A stretch of 5,310 nt of DNA. Origin: Solirubrobacterales bacterium (GTDB taxonomy: Bacteria > Actinomycetota > Thermoleophilia > Solirubrobacterales > Solirubrobacteraceae). This document shows, one piece after another, positions 1-5,108 of this stretch (within the stretch, counting starts at the first letter, position 1; every line of letters begins with the position of its first letter). The stretch spans positions 243-5,552 of the forward strand of contig PLYX01000253.1 in NCBI GenBank assembly GCA_003151895.1, given 5' to 3'. A program made the position numbers and the translations under genes. A model generated the notes under the pieces. That model was not told the origin of the DNA. It saw only the letters and a list, made by a program, of their open reading frames with translations, and made no database searches.

Positions 1-648
1 CAGCCGGAGAACAACATCGTGCGGGTGGCGTTGCAGGGGTTCGCGGCGGTGTGCGGAGGGACGCAGTCGCTGCACACCAACGGCTTCGACGAGGCTTTGG
101 CGTTGCCGACCGAGCACGCGGCGAAGATCGCGCTGAGGACCCAGCAGATCCTCGCGCACGAGTCGGGCGCCGCCGACACGGTGGACCCGTTCGCGGGCTC
201 CTACTTCGTGGAGTCGCTGACCGACGAGATCGAAGCGCGCGCAAACGAGCTGATCGCGAAGGTGGATGCGCTCGGCGGGTCGGTGAACGCGATCGGGTTC
301 ATCACCGGCGAGATAGACGAGTCGGCGTGGGGCTACCAGGAGCGCTACCGCATCGGCCAGGACGTCGTGGTGGGGGTCAACAAGTTCGAGGAGGACGACA
401 TCCAGGTGCCCGACCTGCTGCGCGTGGACCCGGAGTCGGAGCGCGAACAGGTGGCGCGCCTTGAGGCGTTCAAGCAGAACCGCGACCAGCAGCTCGTGCG
501 GCAGCGCCTAGAGGAGCTACGCGAGACGGCACGCGGCAGCGAGAACCTATTGCCGGCGATCAGGCAGGCGCTGAAGGACCGCTGCTCGCTCGGCGAGGTG
601 TGCGGCGCGATGCAGGACGTGTTCGGCTCCTACGCGCCTACTTTCTAG
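1..648 (+). CDS. Methylmalonyl-CoA mutase large (catalytic) subunit, C-terminal part
   Basis: The open frame enters from the left edge and ends at TAG 646-648, giving the last 215 residues. Near its start it carries the GGTQSLHTNGFDEALALP signature of the adenosylcobalamin-dependent acyl-CoA mutase barrel, followed by the conserved DPFAGSYFVE block. Members of this family interconvert (R)-methylmalonyl-CoA and succinyl-CoA in propionate and odd-chain or branched-chain catabolism, in the cytoplasm. The protein stops at MQDVFGSYAPTF, where the barrel subunit normally ends, so no B12-binding domain is fused. In such lineages the cobalamin-binding domain is a separate small protein, so one should be encoded elsewhere. 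Isobutyryl-CoA or another acyl-CoA mutase specificity cannot be excluded, because the substrate-specificity residues lie partly upstream of the window. GC-rich codon use agrees with a native core gene. Its stop codon lies two bases before the palindrome array. Confidence 0.93.
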   Translation, partial: QPENNIVRVALQGFAAVCGGTQSLHTNGFDEALALPTEHAAKIALRTQQILAHESGAADTVDPFAGSYFVESLTDEIEARANELIAKVDALGGSVNAIGFITGEIDESAWGYQERYRIGQDVVVGVNKFEEDDIQVPDLLRVDPESEREQVARLEAFKQNRDQQLVRQRLEELRETARGSENLLPAIRQALKDRCSLGEVCGAMQDVFGSYAPTF

Positions 649-650
649 GA

Positions 651-770
651 GACCTGCCCGCATGCGGGCAGGTCCGAGACCGTGCATGCACGGTCTCGCC
701 GCAGGCGCATGCGCATGCGGTCCCGACCCGTACATGTACGGGTCGGCCGGCCGGCACATGTGCCGGCCGG
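651..770. repeat. Tandem array of five 24-bp palindromes with CATG centres
   Basis: Five palindromes abut without spacers. Units are 651-674 (left arm gacctgcccg), 675-698 (cgagaccgtg), 699-722 (ccgcaggcg, imperfect), 723-746 (ccgacccgta) and 747-770 (ccggccggca). In units 1, 2, 4 and 5 the 10-nt arm is followed by CATG and then by its exact reverse complement. Unit 3 has a 9-bp arm with one G/A mismatch (704 against 715), plus two extra bases (721-722) that keep the 24-nt register. All five centres read RCATGY. Arm sequences differ between units while self-complementarity is kept, which is the pattern expected if pairing rather than sequence is conserved. The array occupies almost the whole gap between the mutase stop and the next gene. 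As RNA it would give five stacked 10-bp hairpins with CAUG loops; as DNA it could form cruciforms. I do not recognise this as a named repeat family. There are no T-tracts, so these are not classical intrinsic terminators. Confidence 0.95.
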
Positions 771-776
771 GTCAAT

Positions 777-780
777 AGGA
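777..780 (+). promoter_or_regulatory. Shine-Dalgarno AGGA between array and membrane-protein gene
   Basis: AGGA at 777-780 is the only purine-rich ribosome-site candidate after the palindrome array. It overlaps the ATG at 780 by one base, so it cannot serve that start. It sits eight bases before the in-frame GTG at 789, which is good spacing. This favours GTG 789 as the true start, unless the gene is translated by coupling from the mutase. Confidence 0.45.
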
Positions 781-1274
781 TGACCGCCGTGATCGCGGGA
801 GCCGCCTTCTACGAAGTCGTCCTCGCGGTGCACATCATGGCCGTGGTGGTGGCGTTCGGCGTGACATTCGCCTACCCGATCATGTTCGCGCTCACCGCCA
901 AGCACGAGCCGCGCAGCCTGCCGCTCATGCACCGCGTGGCCACCGCGATCGACCGGATGCTCGTGAACGGCGGGCTCGTCGTGGTGCTGGCGGCCGGGGC
1001 ATACCTGGCGAGCAAGGGCCACAGCTGGAGCGAGTTCTTCGTGCAGTGGGGGCTTGGCGCCGTGCTCGTCATCGGGGCGCTCGTGGGCGCGGTGATGATC
1101 CCGACAGGTAAGCGCGCTCGGGCGCTGGCCGAACGCGACCTGGAGGCGAGCGGCGACGGGGAGATCGTGTTCAGCGCGGAGTACCAGGCGGTCGTACGCC
1201 GGCTGCAGGCGGTCGGATCGCTGTTGAGCGGGCTCGTGCTGCTAACGATCCTCTTCATGGCGATCCAGCCCTAG
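780..1274 (+). CDS. Small four-helix integral membrane protein (DUF2269/CopD-like)
   Basis: The protein has 164 residues from ATG 780, or 161 from GTG 789, which has the better placed ribosome site. Hydrophobic segments fall at about residues 12-38, 60-78, 88-108 and 144-162, giving four membrane helices. A loop of about 35 charged residues (109-143) precedes the last helix. The first helix carries VHIMAVVVAFG, with a histidine in the position typical of DUF2269 and CopD-type membrane proteins. Those families are mostly uncharacterised or linked to metal or heme handling, so no function is claimed. The gene is co-directional with the mutase, but 120 bp of hairpin array lie between them. Codon use is GC-rich and native-looking. 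An upstream in-frame extension through the array is open but would consist of array-derived octapeptides and is not believed. The family assignment rests on topology and length and is moderate. Confidence 0.8.
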   Translation: MTAVIAGAAFYEVVLAVHIMAVVVAFGVTFAYPIMFALTAKHEPRSLPLMHRVATAIDRMLVNGGLVVVLAAGAYLASKGHSWSEFFVQWGLGAVLVIGALVGAVMIPTGKRARALAERDLEASGDGEIVFSAEYQAVVRRLQAVGSLLSGLVLLTILFMAIQP

Positions 1275-1277
1275 AGA

Positions 1278-1337
1278 GCCGCTGAGCGGCGCGATACTGC
1301 GTCCTACCGATCGAAGATCGATGGGATCTCCGATCGG
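1278..1337 (+). terminator. Possible hairpin terminator region after membrane-protein gene
   Basis: Two inverted repeats follow the TAG at 1272-1274. The first, 1278-1290, has GCCGC arms around TGA. The second, 1307-1337, has a 13-bp arm beginning ccgatcg and pairs across a 5-nt loop with one mismatch. No T-run follows either, so factor-independent termination is uncertain, although high-GC actinobacteria often use hairpins without T-tracts. Confidence 0.35.
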
Positions 1338-1411
1338 CCAGCACGTGTGCGGAGCACACTTCACTCGCTGCGTCCTTGTCTCGCTTGCCCATCGACCCTC
1401 TAGGAGCGCGT

Positions 1412-1467
1412 CCCCTCACGCATCTTCGAGAGCATTCTGAGTTGCAGATTGCTCTCTTAGATGCGTT
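1412..1467 (+). repeat. Left terminal inverted repeat of the IS
   Basis: The 56 bases starting cccctcacgc are the exact reverse complement of 2769-2824. Internally, 1419-1434 and 1450-1465 form 16-bp inverted arms (two mismatches) around a 15-nt spacer, so the terminal repeat is itself an imperfect palindrome. This suggests paired half-sites for transposase binding. Confidence 0.95.
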
Positions 1468-1468
1468 A

Positions 1469-1483
1469 GTCGTCCGAGACGAC
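1469..1483 (+). promoter_or_regulatory. Hairpin just upstream of transposase start
   Basis: GTCGTC (1469-1474) and GACGAC (1478-1483) pair across a CGA loop, directly between the left terminal repeat and the ATG at 1488. Insertion sequences often hide their initiation region in RNA structure to blunt read-through expression; that role here is inference. Confidence 0.3.
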
Positions 1484-1487
1484 GGTT

Positions 1488-2759
1488 ATGTTGTGTGCAC
1501 TGATGTCGTCACGGGGCAAGTCTTGGAGCAACGCCAAGGCCGCGTGTCCCAGGTCGGAGCACGCCGGGTCGCGGGTTCGGTTTGACGGCCAGTACGGTGC
1601 GTCGGGGCATCGTCGCCAGTACTACAAGTGCATCCCGGCGAACGGCGATCCTCCGCATCGCTTCACCGAGGTTCTGCCACGCGAGGAGTCCTGGGCAGAC
1701 GCCTGCGAGGCTCGCGAGCGCGATGTCCATGTCTACGAGGGGCCGCACGCCGCGCGGCGGTATCAGTTCGTTGCGCGCGGGATCGCCGGTGCGCTAAAGG
1801 CAGTCGGGGCCGGCTCCTCCTACCGCCAGGCGGCGCTCGTGGCGCGCGAGCGCGCGCAGCGGATGCGCACCGATCCGGCGAGTGGCGAGGTGCGCTTCAC
1901 GCGGCACGGGTCGCTGGTGATGGACTGGGTCGAGGTCTTCGCGCCGGTCGTCTTTGAGCCCTACCGGCCGAGCGAGTGGCCGGCGAGCGGGTCACTGCTG
2001 CTCGACGACCTGCCGTTCAGCGTTCGCTCGGGCGGTGGGCGACCGACGATCGTCTTTCGCGTGTACTGCGCGATGGGCTACGAGAACGGGCGGGCGAAGA
2101 TGTGGCGGATGGAGGCGTTCCCGTCCAAGTCACAGGCCGACTGGCAGGCGTTCCTGGGGCGTCTGGGCGGCGCGCCGGCACGCGTGGTCTGCGACAACGA
2201 CATGGGCATGACCCGTGCCGTGGGTGCCGTCTTCCCAGATGCTGAGCTGTACCTGTGCGAGTGGCACCTGCGCCATGCCCTTGAGCGGCTGATGAAAAAG
2301 CTCCGCACGCAGCACGAGGCCGACATCGACTTGCTGCTTCCACAGGTCGAGGCCGCGTTCACCGGCGCCGCGTTCTGGGGCCCGTTCGTTGAACGAGCGC
2401 ACGCCGCTGGCATCACGCGCCTGAGCGACTGGCTGAACAGCACCGGCCGCATCGTCGAGGACCAGTTCCGTCGTCGCGGGCTACGCTCGACGCGGCCTGC
2501 CTACACGCCGCTGAGCACCTCGCCGATGGACGCCTTCATCCACCCGGTCCGCGACTCAATCCGTCCGCGTGCCTACGGCCTAAAGAACCGCGAGCGCACC
2601 AACCGGATGCTCATGCTCATGCAGCTCCACGCCAACCGCCAGGACAACGAGCGCACCTACGTCAAACACATCCGCGAGGCGCTCCAGTCCAGCCACGGCC
2701 GCCCGAGCGTCGCCCGCCGCGCCATCGTCGACGCCGGCCACGTCGCGTCGCTGCGCTGA
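1488..2759 (+). CDS. DDE transposase with zinc-binding N-terminus and CxxH insert (IS256/MULE-like)
   Basis: The protein has 423 residues and the frame is intact. An N-terminal zinc-type motif reads C20-x4-H25 and C48-x8-H57, flanking an HRRQYYKC segment expected to contact DNA. The RNase H-like core shows D173/D174 in LLLDDLPF, then D236 in VVCDNDMGM, and then C257-E-W-H260, the C/D(2)H insert typical of IS256 and Mutator-like transposases. The third acidic residue should be near TSPMDAF (D348, 112 residues after D236), with E369 in NRERTN as an alternative. It would cut and join at the 56-bp terminal repeats bracketing the gene. The start is uncertain: ATG 1488 has only weak ribosome-site sequence, and ATG 1503 would remove just five residues. 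Codon use is GC-rich, like the host. The gene fills almost the entire element, with the stop ten bases before the right terminal repeat. Confidence 0.9.
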   Translation: MLCALMSSRGKSWSNAKAACPRSEHAGSRVRFDGQYGASGHRRQYYKCIPANGDPPHRFTEVLPREESWADACEARERDVHVYEGPHAARRYQFVARGIAGALKAVGAGSSYRQAALVARERAQRMRTDPASGEVRFTRHGSLVMDWVEVFAPVVFEPYRPSEWPASGSLLLDDLPFSVRSGGGRPTIVFRVYCAMGYENGRAKMWRMEAFPSKSQADWQAFLGRLGGAPARVVCDNDMGMTRAVGAVFPDAELYLCEWHLRHALERLMKKLRTQHEADIDLLLPQVEAAFTGAAFWGPFVERAHAAGITRLSDWLNSTGRIVEDQFRRRGLRSTRPAYTPLSTSPMDAFIHPVRDSIRPRAYGLKNRERTNRMLMLMQLHANRQDNERTYVKHIREALQSSHGRPSVARRAIVDAGHVASLR

Positions 2760-2768
2760 CGAGCGAGC

Positions 2769-2824
2769 AACGCATCTAAGAGAGCAATCTGCAACTCAGA
2801 ATGCTCTCGAAGATGCGTGAGGGG
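2769..2824 (-). repeat. Right terminal inverted repeat of the IS
   Basis: This is the exact reverse complement of 1412-1467 over all 56 bases, with the same internal palindrome. Outside it, the sequence GGACCCCTC can itself pair with the gagggg run at the repeat edge (about 2819-2833). Confidence 0.95.
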
Positions 2825-3089
2825 GGACCCCTCTACGTCGTTTGCAAGGGTCCACAAAGCGATCCGAGTCATACATACGTCCAGCCGGGAAATAAAGATT
2901 GCCTAATGTCCAGCCCCCCACAGCAGCTCCGAGGCAGCCTGGCAAATCTGGTGTCCAGTTGCCTAAATAGTTTTCTATGCAGGCAAATCTTGCCAGCAGC
3001 TCGCCGCAGAACCCCTCTATTTTGCGTGTCCGTCCGCCCGGATATTGGGAAGAATCTAACCACAAGCGCGTCTCTGGTATGCTAGCTTG

Positions 3090-3130
3090 CCTCGCGTCCC
3101 GCAGCTTGTGGGCGAGGATCAACCTCGCTC
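3090..3130 (+). promoter_or_regulatory. Mutually exclusive hairpins (putative leader switch)
   Basis: The segment GCGAGG at 3112-3117 can pair with CCTCGC upstream (3090-3095), enclosing an inner ccgca/tgtgg stem. It can equally pair with CCTCGC downstream (3123-3128), making an 8-bp stem (including one G-U pair) that reaches 3110-3130 with a 5-nt loop. Only one can form at a time, the arrangement used by attenuators and riboswitches. No known riboswitch class is recognised. Confidence 0.3.
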
Positions 3131-3293
3131 CTCAGTGTCGGGATCGTCGCAATCACGATCACGAGGGAAGGAGGCGGCAGCCAGGACGAGAGAGCGTCTA
3201 CAGTGGGATCCCCGAGATGGTCCCGCGAAGCCCACATGGGGGCGGCAGAGAAACCCGTCTGAATAGTCCATATTATCCCTATAGTCGCAAACC

Positions 3294-3310
3294 GCTTGGG
3301 GATGAGCCCG
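3294..3310 (+). repeat. Direct repeat copy 1 flanking the exported-protein genes
   Basis: GCTTGGGGATGAGCCCG recurs at 4419-4435 with one mismatch (G to C). Both copies are followed, after 7 and 5 bases respectively, by TACTCT. The copies bracket the two-gene unit. The second copy is part of the IS-remnant end hairpin, so this one may be an orphan end of the same type of element. Confidence 0.5.
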
Positions 3311-3385
3311 TCATAGGTACTCTTTCAATTGCCTGCTTATTGAAACGCAGCGCATCATTCGAATCGCCTCGAAAGGACGAGCATC

Positions 3386-3391
3386 GGAGGG
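3386..3391 (+). promoter_or_regulatory. Ribosome binding site of the first exported-protein gene
   Basis: GGAGGG stands nine bases before ATG 3401 and fixes that start. It is the strongest Shine-Dalgarno sequence in the window that has a correctly spaced start codon. Confidence 0.75.
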
Positions 3392-3400
3392 AAGAACACA

Positions 3401-3949
3401 ATGAATATAGGTCGATTCATCGGCGTAGTCGCCGGTGCAACTGTATTGGCACTAGGTGCCTACGGTCTAGCTCAGTCAAGATCGGCAAGATCTGATTCTA
3501 CGGAACTCGGTAATGTGGCATCCGGGATCGTGGCCAGAATCTCGACGTTTAGACATCCTGCCACCGCCGCAGACGCACTCCCAACTGACGCGACAATCAA
3601 CGGAACGCTAGTGCGACGGGTGGGTAGCCCGGGCAGTTCACGTGCGATGTGGGCCTCAATTAGCAACGGAGCGATATGCATCCAAAACGTTACTGGCGGA
3701 TATGCATGTCAATCAACCGCGCGTTTTTCAGATGAACCGCTAGCAACCGTCGAAAAGAGTTCTTCGTCGCCCGAATACGCATTTGGGCTGGTGCCTGACG
3801 GAATTACGTCGATAACTGCGGTATTGAATGATGGCTCTAGCACGACCGTGGCTGTAGTAAATAACGCCTTTAGGTTTTCGCCAGAAAAGCCAGTCAAGGA
3901 AATTCGCTGGACCGATTCCAACGGCGTCAATCACAGCAACGAATGGTGA
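3401..3949 (+). CDS. Exported protein of unknown function
   Basis: The protein has 182 residues with a clear start set by GGAGGG. Residues 1-24 form a signal peptide or membrane anchor: a short positive start, a hydrophobic stretch VVAGATVLALGAYGLA, and a plausible cleavage after GLA. The mature part has only two cysteines, C93 and C103, in NGAICIQNVTGGYACQ, likely a disulfide. A C-terminal segment, VPDGITSITAVLNDGSSTTVAVVNNAFRF (131-159 or so), looks like a beta-rich repeat-type hairpin: VPDG, then a turn at NDGS, then VVNN. I do not know a named family. Secreted actinobacterial proteins with VPDG...V..NDG blocks exist, but no function can be given. Codons are much richer in A and T than in the mutase or transposase, which suggests acquisition. 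The stop overlaps the start of the next gene, so the two are likely made together. Confidence 0.82.
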   Translation: MNIGRFIGVVAGATVLALGAYGLAQSRSARSDSTELGNVASGIVARISTFRHPATAADALPTDATINGTLVRRVGSPGSSRAMWASISNGAICIQNVTGGYACQSTARFSDEPLATVEKSSSSPEYAFGLVPDGITSITAVLNDGSSTTVAVVNNAFRFSPEKPVKEIRWTDSNGVNHSNEW

Positions 3950-4347
3950 GGAACATATCTGCTCATATACGCAATAACTGGCGAAACACGCGTCTATCAA
4001 TGCTATGCCTATCTCTGGCAGTTGCGCTGTCTGTCCTTTCATCAACCTCAATTATCACCTCGCAGGCGCTAGCCTACCAAGGCGTCTTTTGCAACGGCGT
4101 CGATCTTGGTCTAGAAGGTCAATGTAATAGCTCAACAGTAACCAAAATAAGACGTGCGGTCGGGCGTTCAAACAATGGCTACACTGAAGTGGCGATACAC
4201 AATAATATTGAAGCACGCTCTAATTCATGTTTCAGTCGGGGCTGCGAAGTAGGCACTTCATATATACCCTCGGGTACGGGCCACGGCTCTGTCCGCAACA
4301 TAGGTCCAGGCGGTACTTACACATACTACGGATACCTTTATGAATGA
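3943..4347 (+). CDS. Small secreted cysteine-containing protein of unknown function
   Basis: The protein has 134 residues from ATG 3943. It overlaps the upstream gene by 7 bases (ATGGTGA); a GTG at 3946 would give a 4-base GTGA overlap. Either arrangement implies translational coupling. Residues 1-44 are a long signal peptide: a basic N-region with several arginines, a hydrophobic core LSMLCLSLAVALSVL, and an ALA cleavage motif before YQG. The mature part is about 90 residues with four cysteines, C50, C61, C96 and C101, enough for two disulfides. It ends in a Gly/Tyr-rich tail, GPGGTYTYYGYLYE. Small, secreted, disulfide-containing proteins include toxins, inhibitors and surface proteins; nothing in the sequence decides between these. 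Composition is AT-rich like its partner. I do not recognise the family. Confidence 0.78.
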   Translation: MVRNISAHIRNNWRNTRLSMLCLSLAVALSVLSSTSIITSQALAYQGVFCNGVDLGLEGQCNSSTVTKIRRAVGRSNNGYTEVAIHNNIEARSNSCFSRGCEVGTSYIPSGTGHGSVRNIGPGGTYTYYGYLYE

Positions 4348-4418
4348 GGGCGAATAGATAGCTCACACTGTGAGGACGCTCTAGGAGATTCGTTAGGCTT
4401 TACTTGTCCTCCCATTAG
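4348..4418 (+). other. Spacer with small palindrome, possible end of transcription unit
   Basis: CTCACA and TGTGAG pair around a single C at 4362-4374, fifteen bases after the second exported-protein stop. It is short and has no T-tract, so a terminator role is weak. No gene is seen in this stretch. Confidence 0.25.
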
Positions 4419-4456
4419 GCTTGCGGATGAGCCCGGATGTTACTCTCGGGCTCATC
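4419..4456 (+). repeat. Direct repeat copy 2 and end hairpin of an IS remnant
   Basis: 4419-4435 repeats 3294-3310 with one mismatch. Within it GATGAGCCCG (4426-4435) pairs perfectly with CGGGCTCATC (4447-4456) across 11 bases. The hairpin lies about 45 to 95 bases before the first recognisable transposase remnant, so it is a plausible element end. It may also act as a terminator for the exported-protein genes. Confidence 0.45.
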
Positions 4457-4499
4457 GGCAACCCCGATATCACAGGCAGCAGTCTGTGCCTCGCGCAGC

Positions 4500-4951
4500 G
4501 CGCCGTTGAGGCTGCGATAGGGACTGCCCTGCGCGCCCCACAGCGCGTCATGGGATCGTGGCGACCGCGCGGGCGGCTGGGATCTCGGAAGAGACGATCC
4601 CGCAAGGGGGTCGCTGAGCTTTGGGCGGGTGATCGGCTTGAGCCGGGGCGGGTGCGCAAGCCGGGTGGTGGGCGCAAGCCGCTGACGGAGGTTGACCCGT
4701 CACTGCTGAAGGATCTTGAGCGGCTGGTTGATGGTGACTGTCGCGGCGATCCGGAGTTCGCTTCTGCGTTGGACGTCAAAGAGCGTCCGCCATCTCTCTG
4801 AGGGTCTGCGGGAGCGGGACCATCGGGTGCATTCACGACGGTCGCCCAGCTTCTGCGAGGGCTGGGGTACAGCCCGCAGGCGAATGTCAAGACCAGGGAG
4901 GGCAAGCAGCATCCCGACGAGTGGAACTATCGCAGCAAACCCAAAGCTTAA
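4500..4951 (+). pseudogene. ISAzo13-type transposase, truncated and frameshifted
   Basis: Recognisable transposase sequence is spread over three frames. GIVATARAAGISEETI (from 4552), a helix-turn-helix-like segment, runs to an extra C near 4600-4602. KGVAELWAGDRLEPGRVRKPGGGRKPLTEVDPSLL then continues in the next frame to an extra T near 4757. LLRWTSKSVRHLSEGLRERDHRVHS follows in a third frame to a lost base near 4834. TVAQLLRGLGYSPQANVKTREGKQHPDE then returns to the second frame and ends at TAA 4949-4951. The block order matches the N-terminal part of ISAzo13-family transposases (GRVRKPGGGRKP, RWTSKSVRHL, TREGKQHPD). The DDE catalytic portion, normally downstream, is absent: homology seems to stop near 4916. 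The gene is therefore dead. The exact left edge is fuzzy because 4421-4551 is degenerate. Confidence 0.85.
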
Positions 4952-5108
4952 TTATCTACAGACCCTAAGCGACATTCGACCTCTCTCGCCAGCAGCGCAA
5001 GGCGGTTCGCATCGAGTCTGACTGGCGCCATCAGACGATTGTCCGCGTGGATACGCCTGGCGCAGAACGCGTACTCTCTGCGCGTGGTGTCAACCTTCAT
5101 CCGCTTCG
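4952..5108. other. No recognisable gene
   Basis: Open reading on the minus strand (to about 5190) and on the plus strand shows no family I recognise, no ribosome site and no repeat. It is probably debris between the IS remnant and the regulator at the right edge. Confidence 0.4.

Larger units (their letters stand above)
1412..2824 (+). mobile_element. Complete insertion sequence, about 1.41 kb, with 56-bp perfect terminal inverted repeats
   Basis: The element is bounded by identical 56-bp inverted repeats (1412-1467 and 2769-2824) enclosing a single transposase gene that fills most of the interior. The outermost limits may lie a few bases further out, because partial complementarity continues: a GTCCCC-type motif precedes each end but with a 2-base indel. 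No clean target duplication is visible; a near-repeat GACCCTCTA (1394-1402) / GACCCCTCTA (2826-2835) is the only candidate. Perfect terminal repeats and an uninterrupted transposase indicate recent insertion. The transposase places it near the IS256/MULE-like DDE elements with a CxxH insert; the exact family is not determined. Confidence 0.92.
2825..3400. other. Gene-free region with a possible structured leader
   Basis: No convincing gene is seen here on either strand. Open frames exist but lack ribosome sites, recognisable protein character and compatible codon use. Base composition drops compared with the left side of the window. Visible pieces are a small hairpin ggcaa/ttgcc at 2982-2994, an extended -10-like TGGTATGCT (3075-3083) and a cluster of competing inverted repeats at 3090-3130. 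An AAGGAGG ribosome-site look-alike at 3168-3174 has no start codon at suitable distance. A TTTCAAT/ATTGAAA hairpin lies at 3323-3345. The last part is probably the promoter and leader of the exported-protein genes. Confidence 0.5.

Noticed and set aside
547..759. Minus-strand open frame over the array and mutase end
   Set aside because: Low-complexity His/Arg/Pro-rich translation that is the shadow of GC-rich coding and palindromic DNA.
651..770. CRISPR array
   Set aside because: There is no conserved repeat sequence and no spacers. The units are self-complementary, abutting and different in sequence.
600..779. Open-frame N-terminal extension of the membrane protein through the palindrome array (would encode octapeptide-like repeats)
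   Set aside because: It overlaps the mutase end, has no ribosome site, and the octapeptides are a by-product of the 24-bp units. The hydrophobic protein begins naturally at 780/789.
1376..1585. Separate small gene across the left terminal repeat of the IS
   Set aside because: Most of its translation is terminal-repeat sequence (the same peptide appears from the right repeat) and the rest is an alternate frame of the transposase.
2796..3122. Minus-strand 108-residue open frame after the IS
   Set aside because: It begins in the leader region, shows no coding character and no ribosome site, and runs into the IS terminal repeat.
3168..3174. AAGGAGG as a real ribosome binding site
   Set aside because: No ATG, GTG or TTG occurs at usable distance downstream.
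2977..3495. 172-residue plus-strand open frame
   Set aside because: Arg/Ser-rich, without a ribosome site or family resemblance, and it overlaps the well-supported gene starting at 3401.
4393..4905. 170-residue minus-strand open frame
   Set aside because: Ser/Arg/Pro-rich antisense shadow of the ISAzo13-type transposase remnant.
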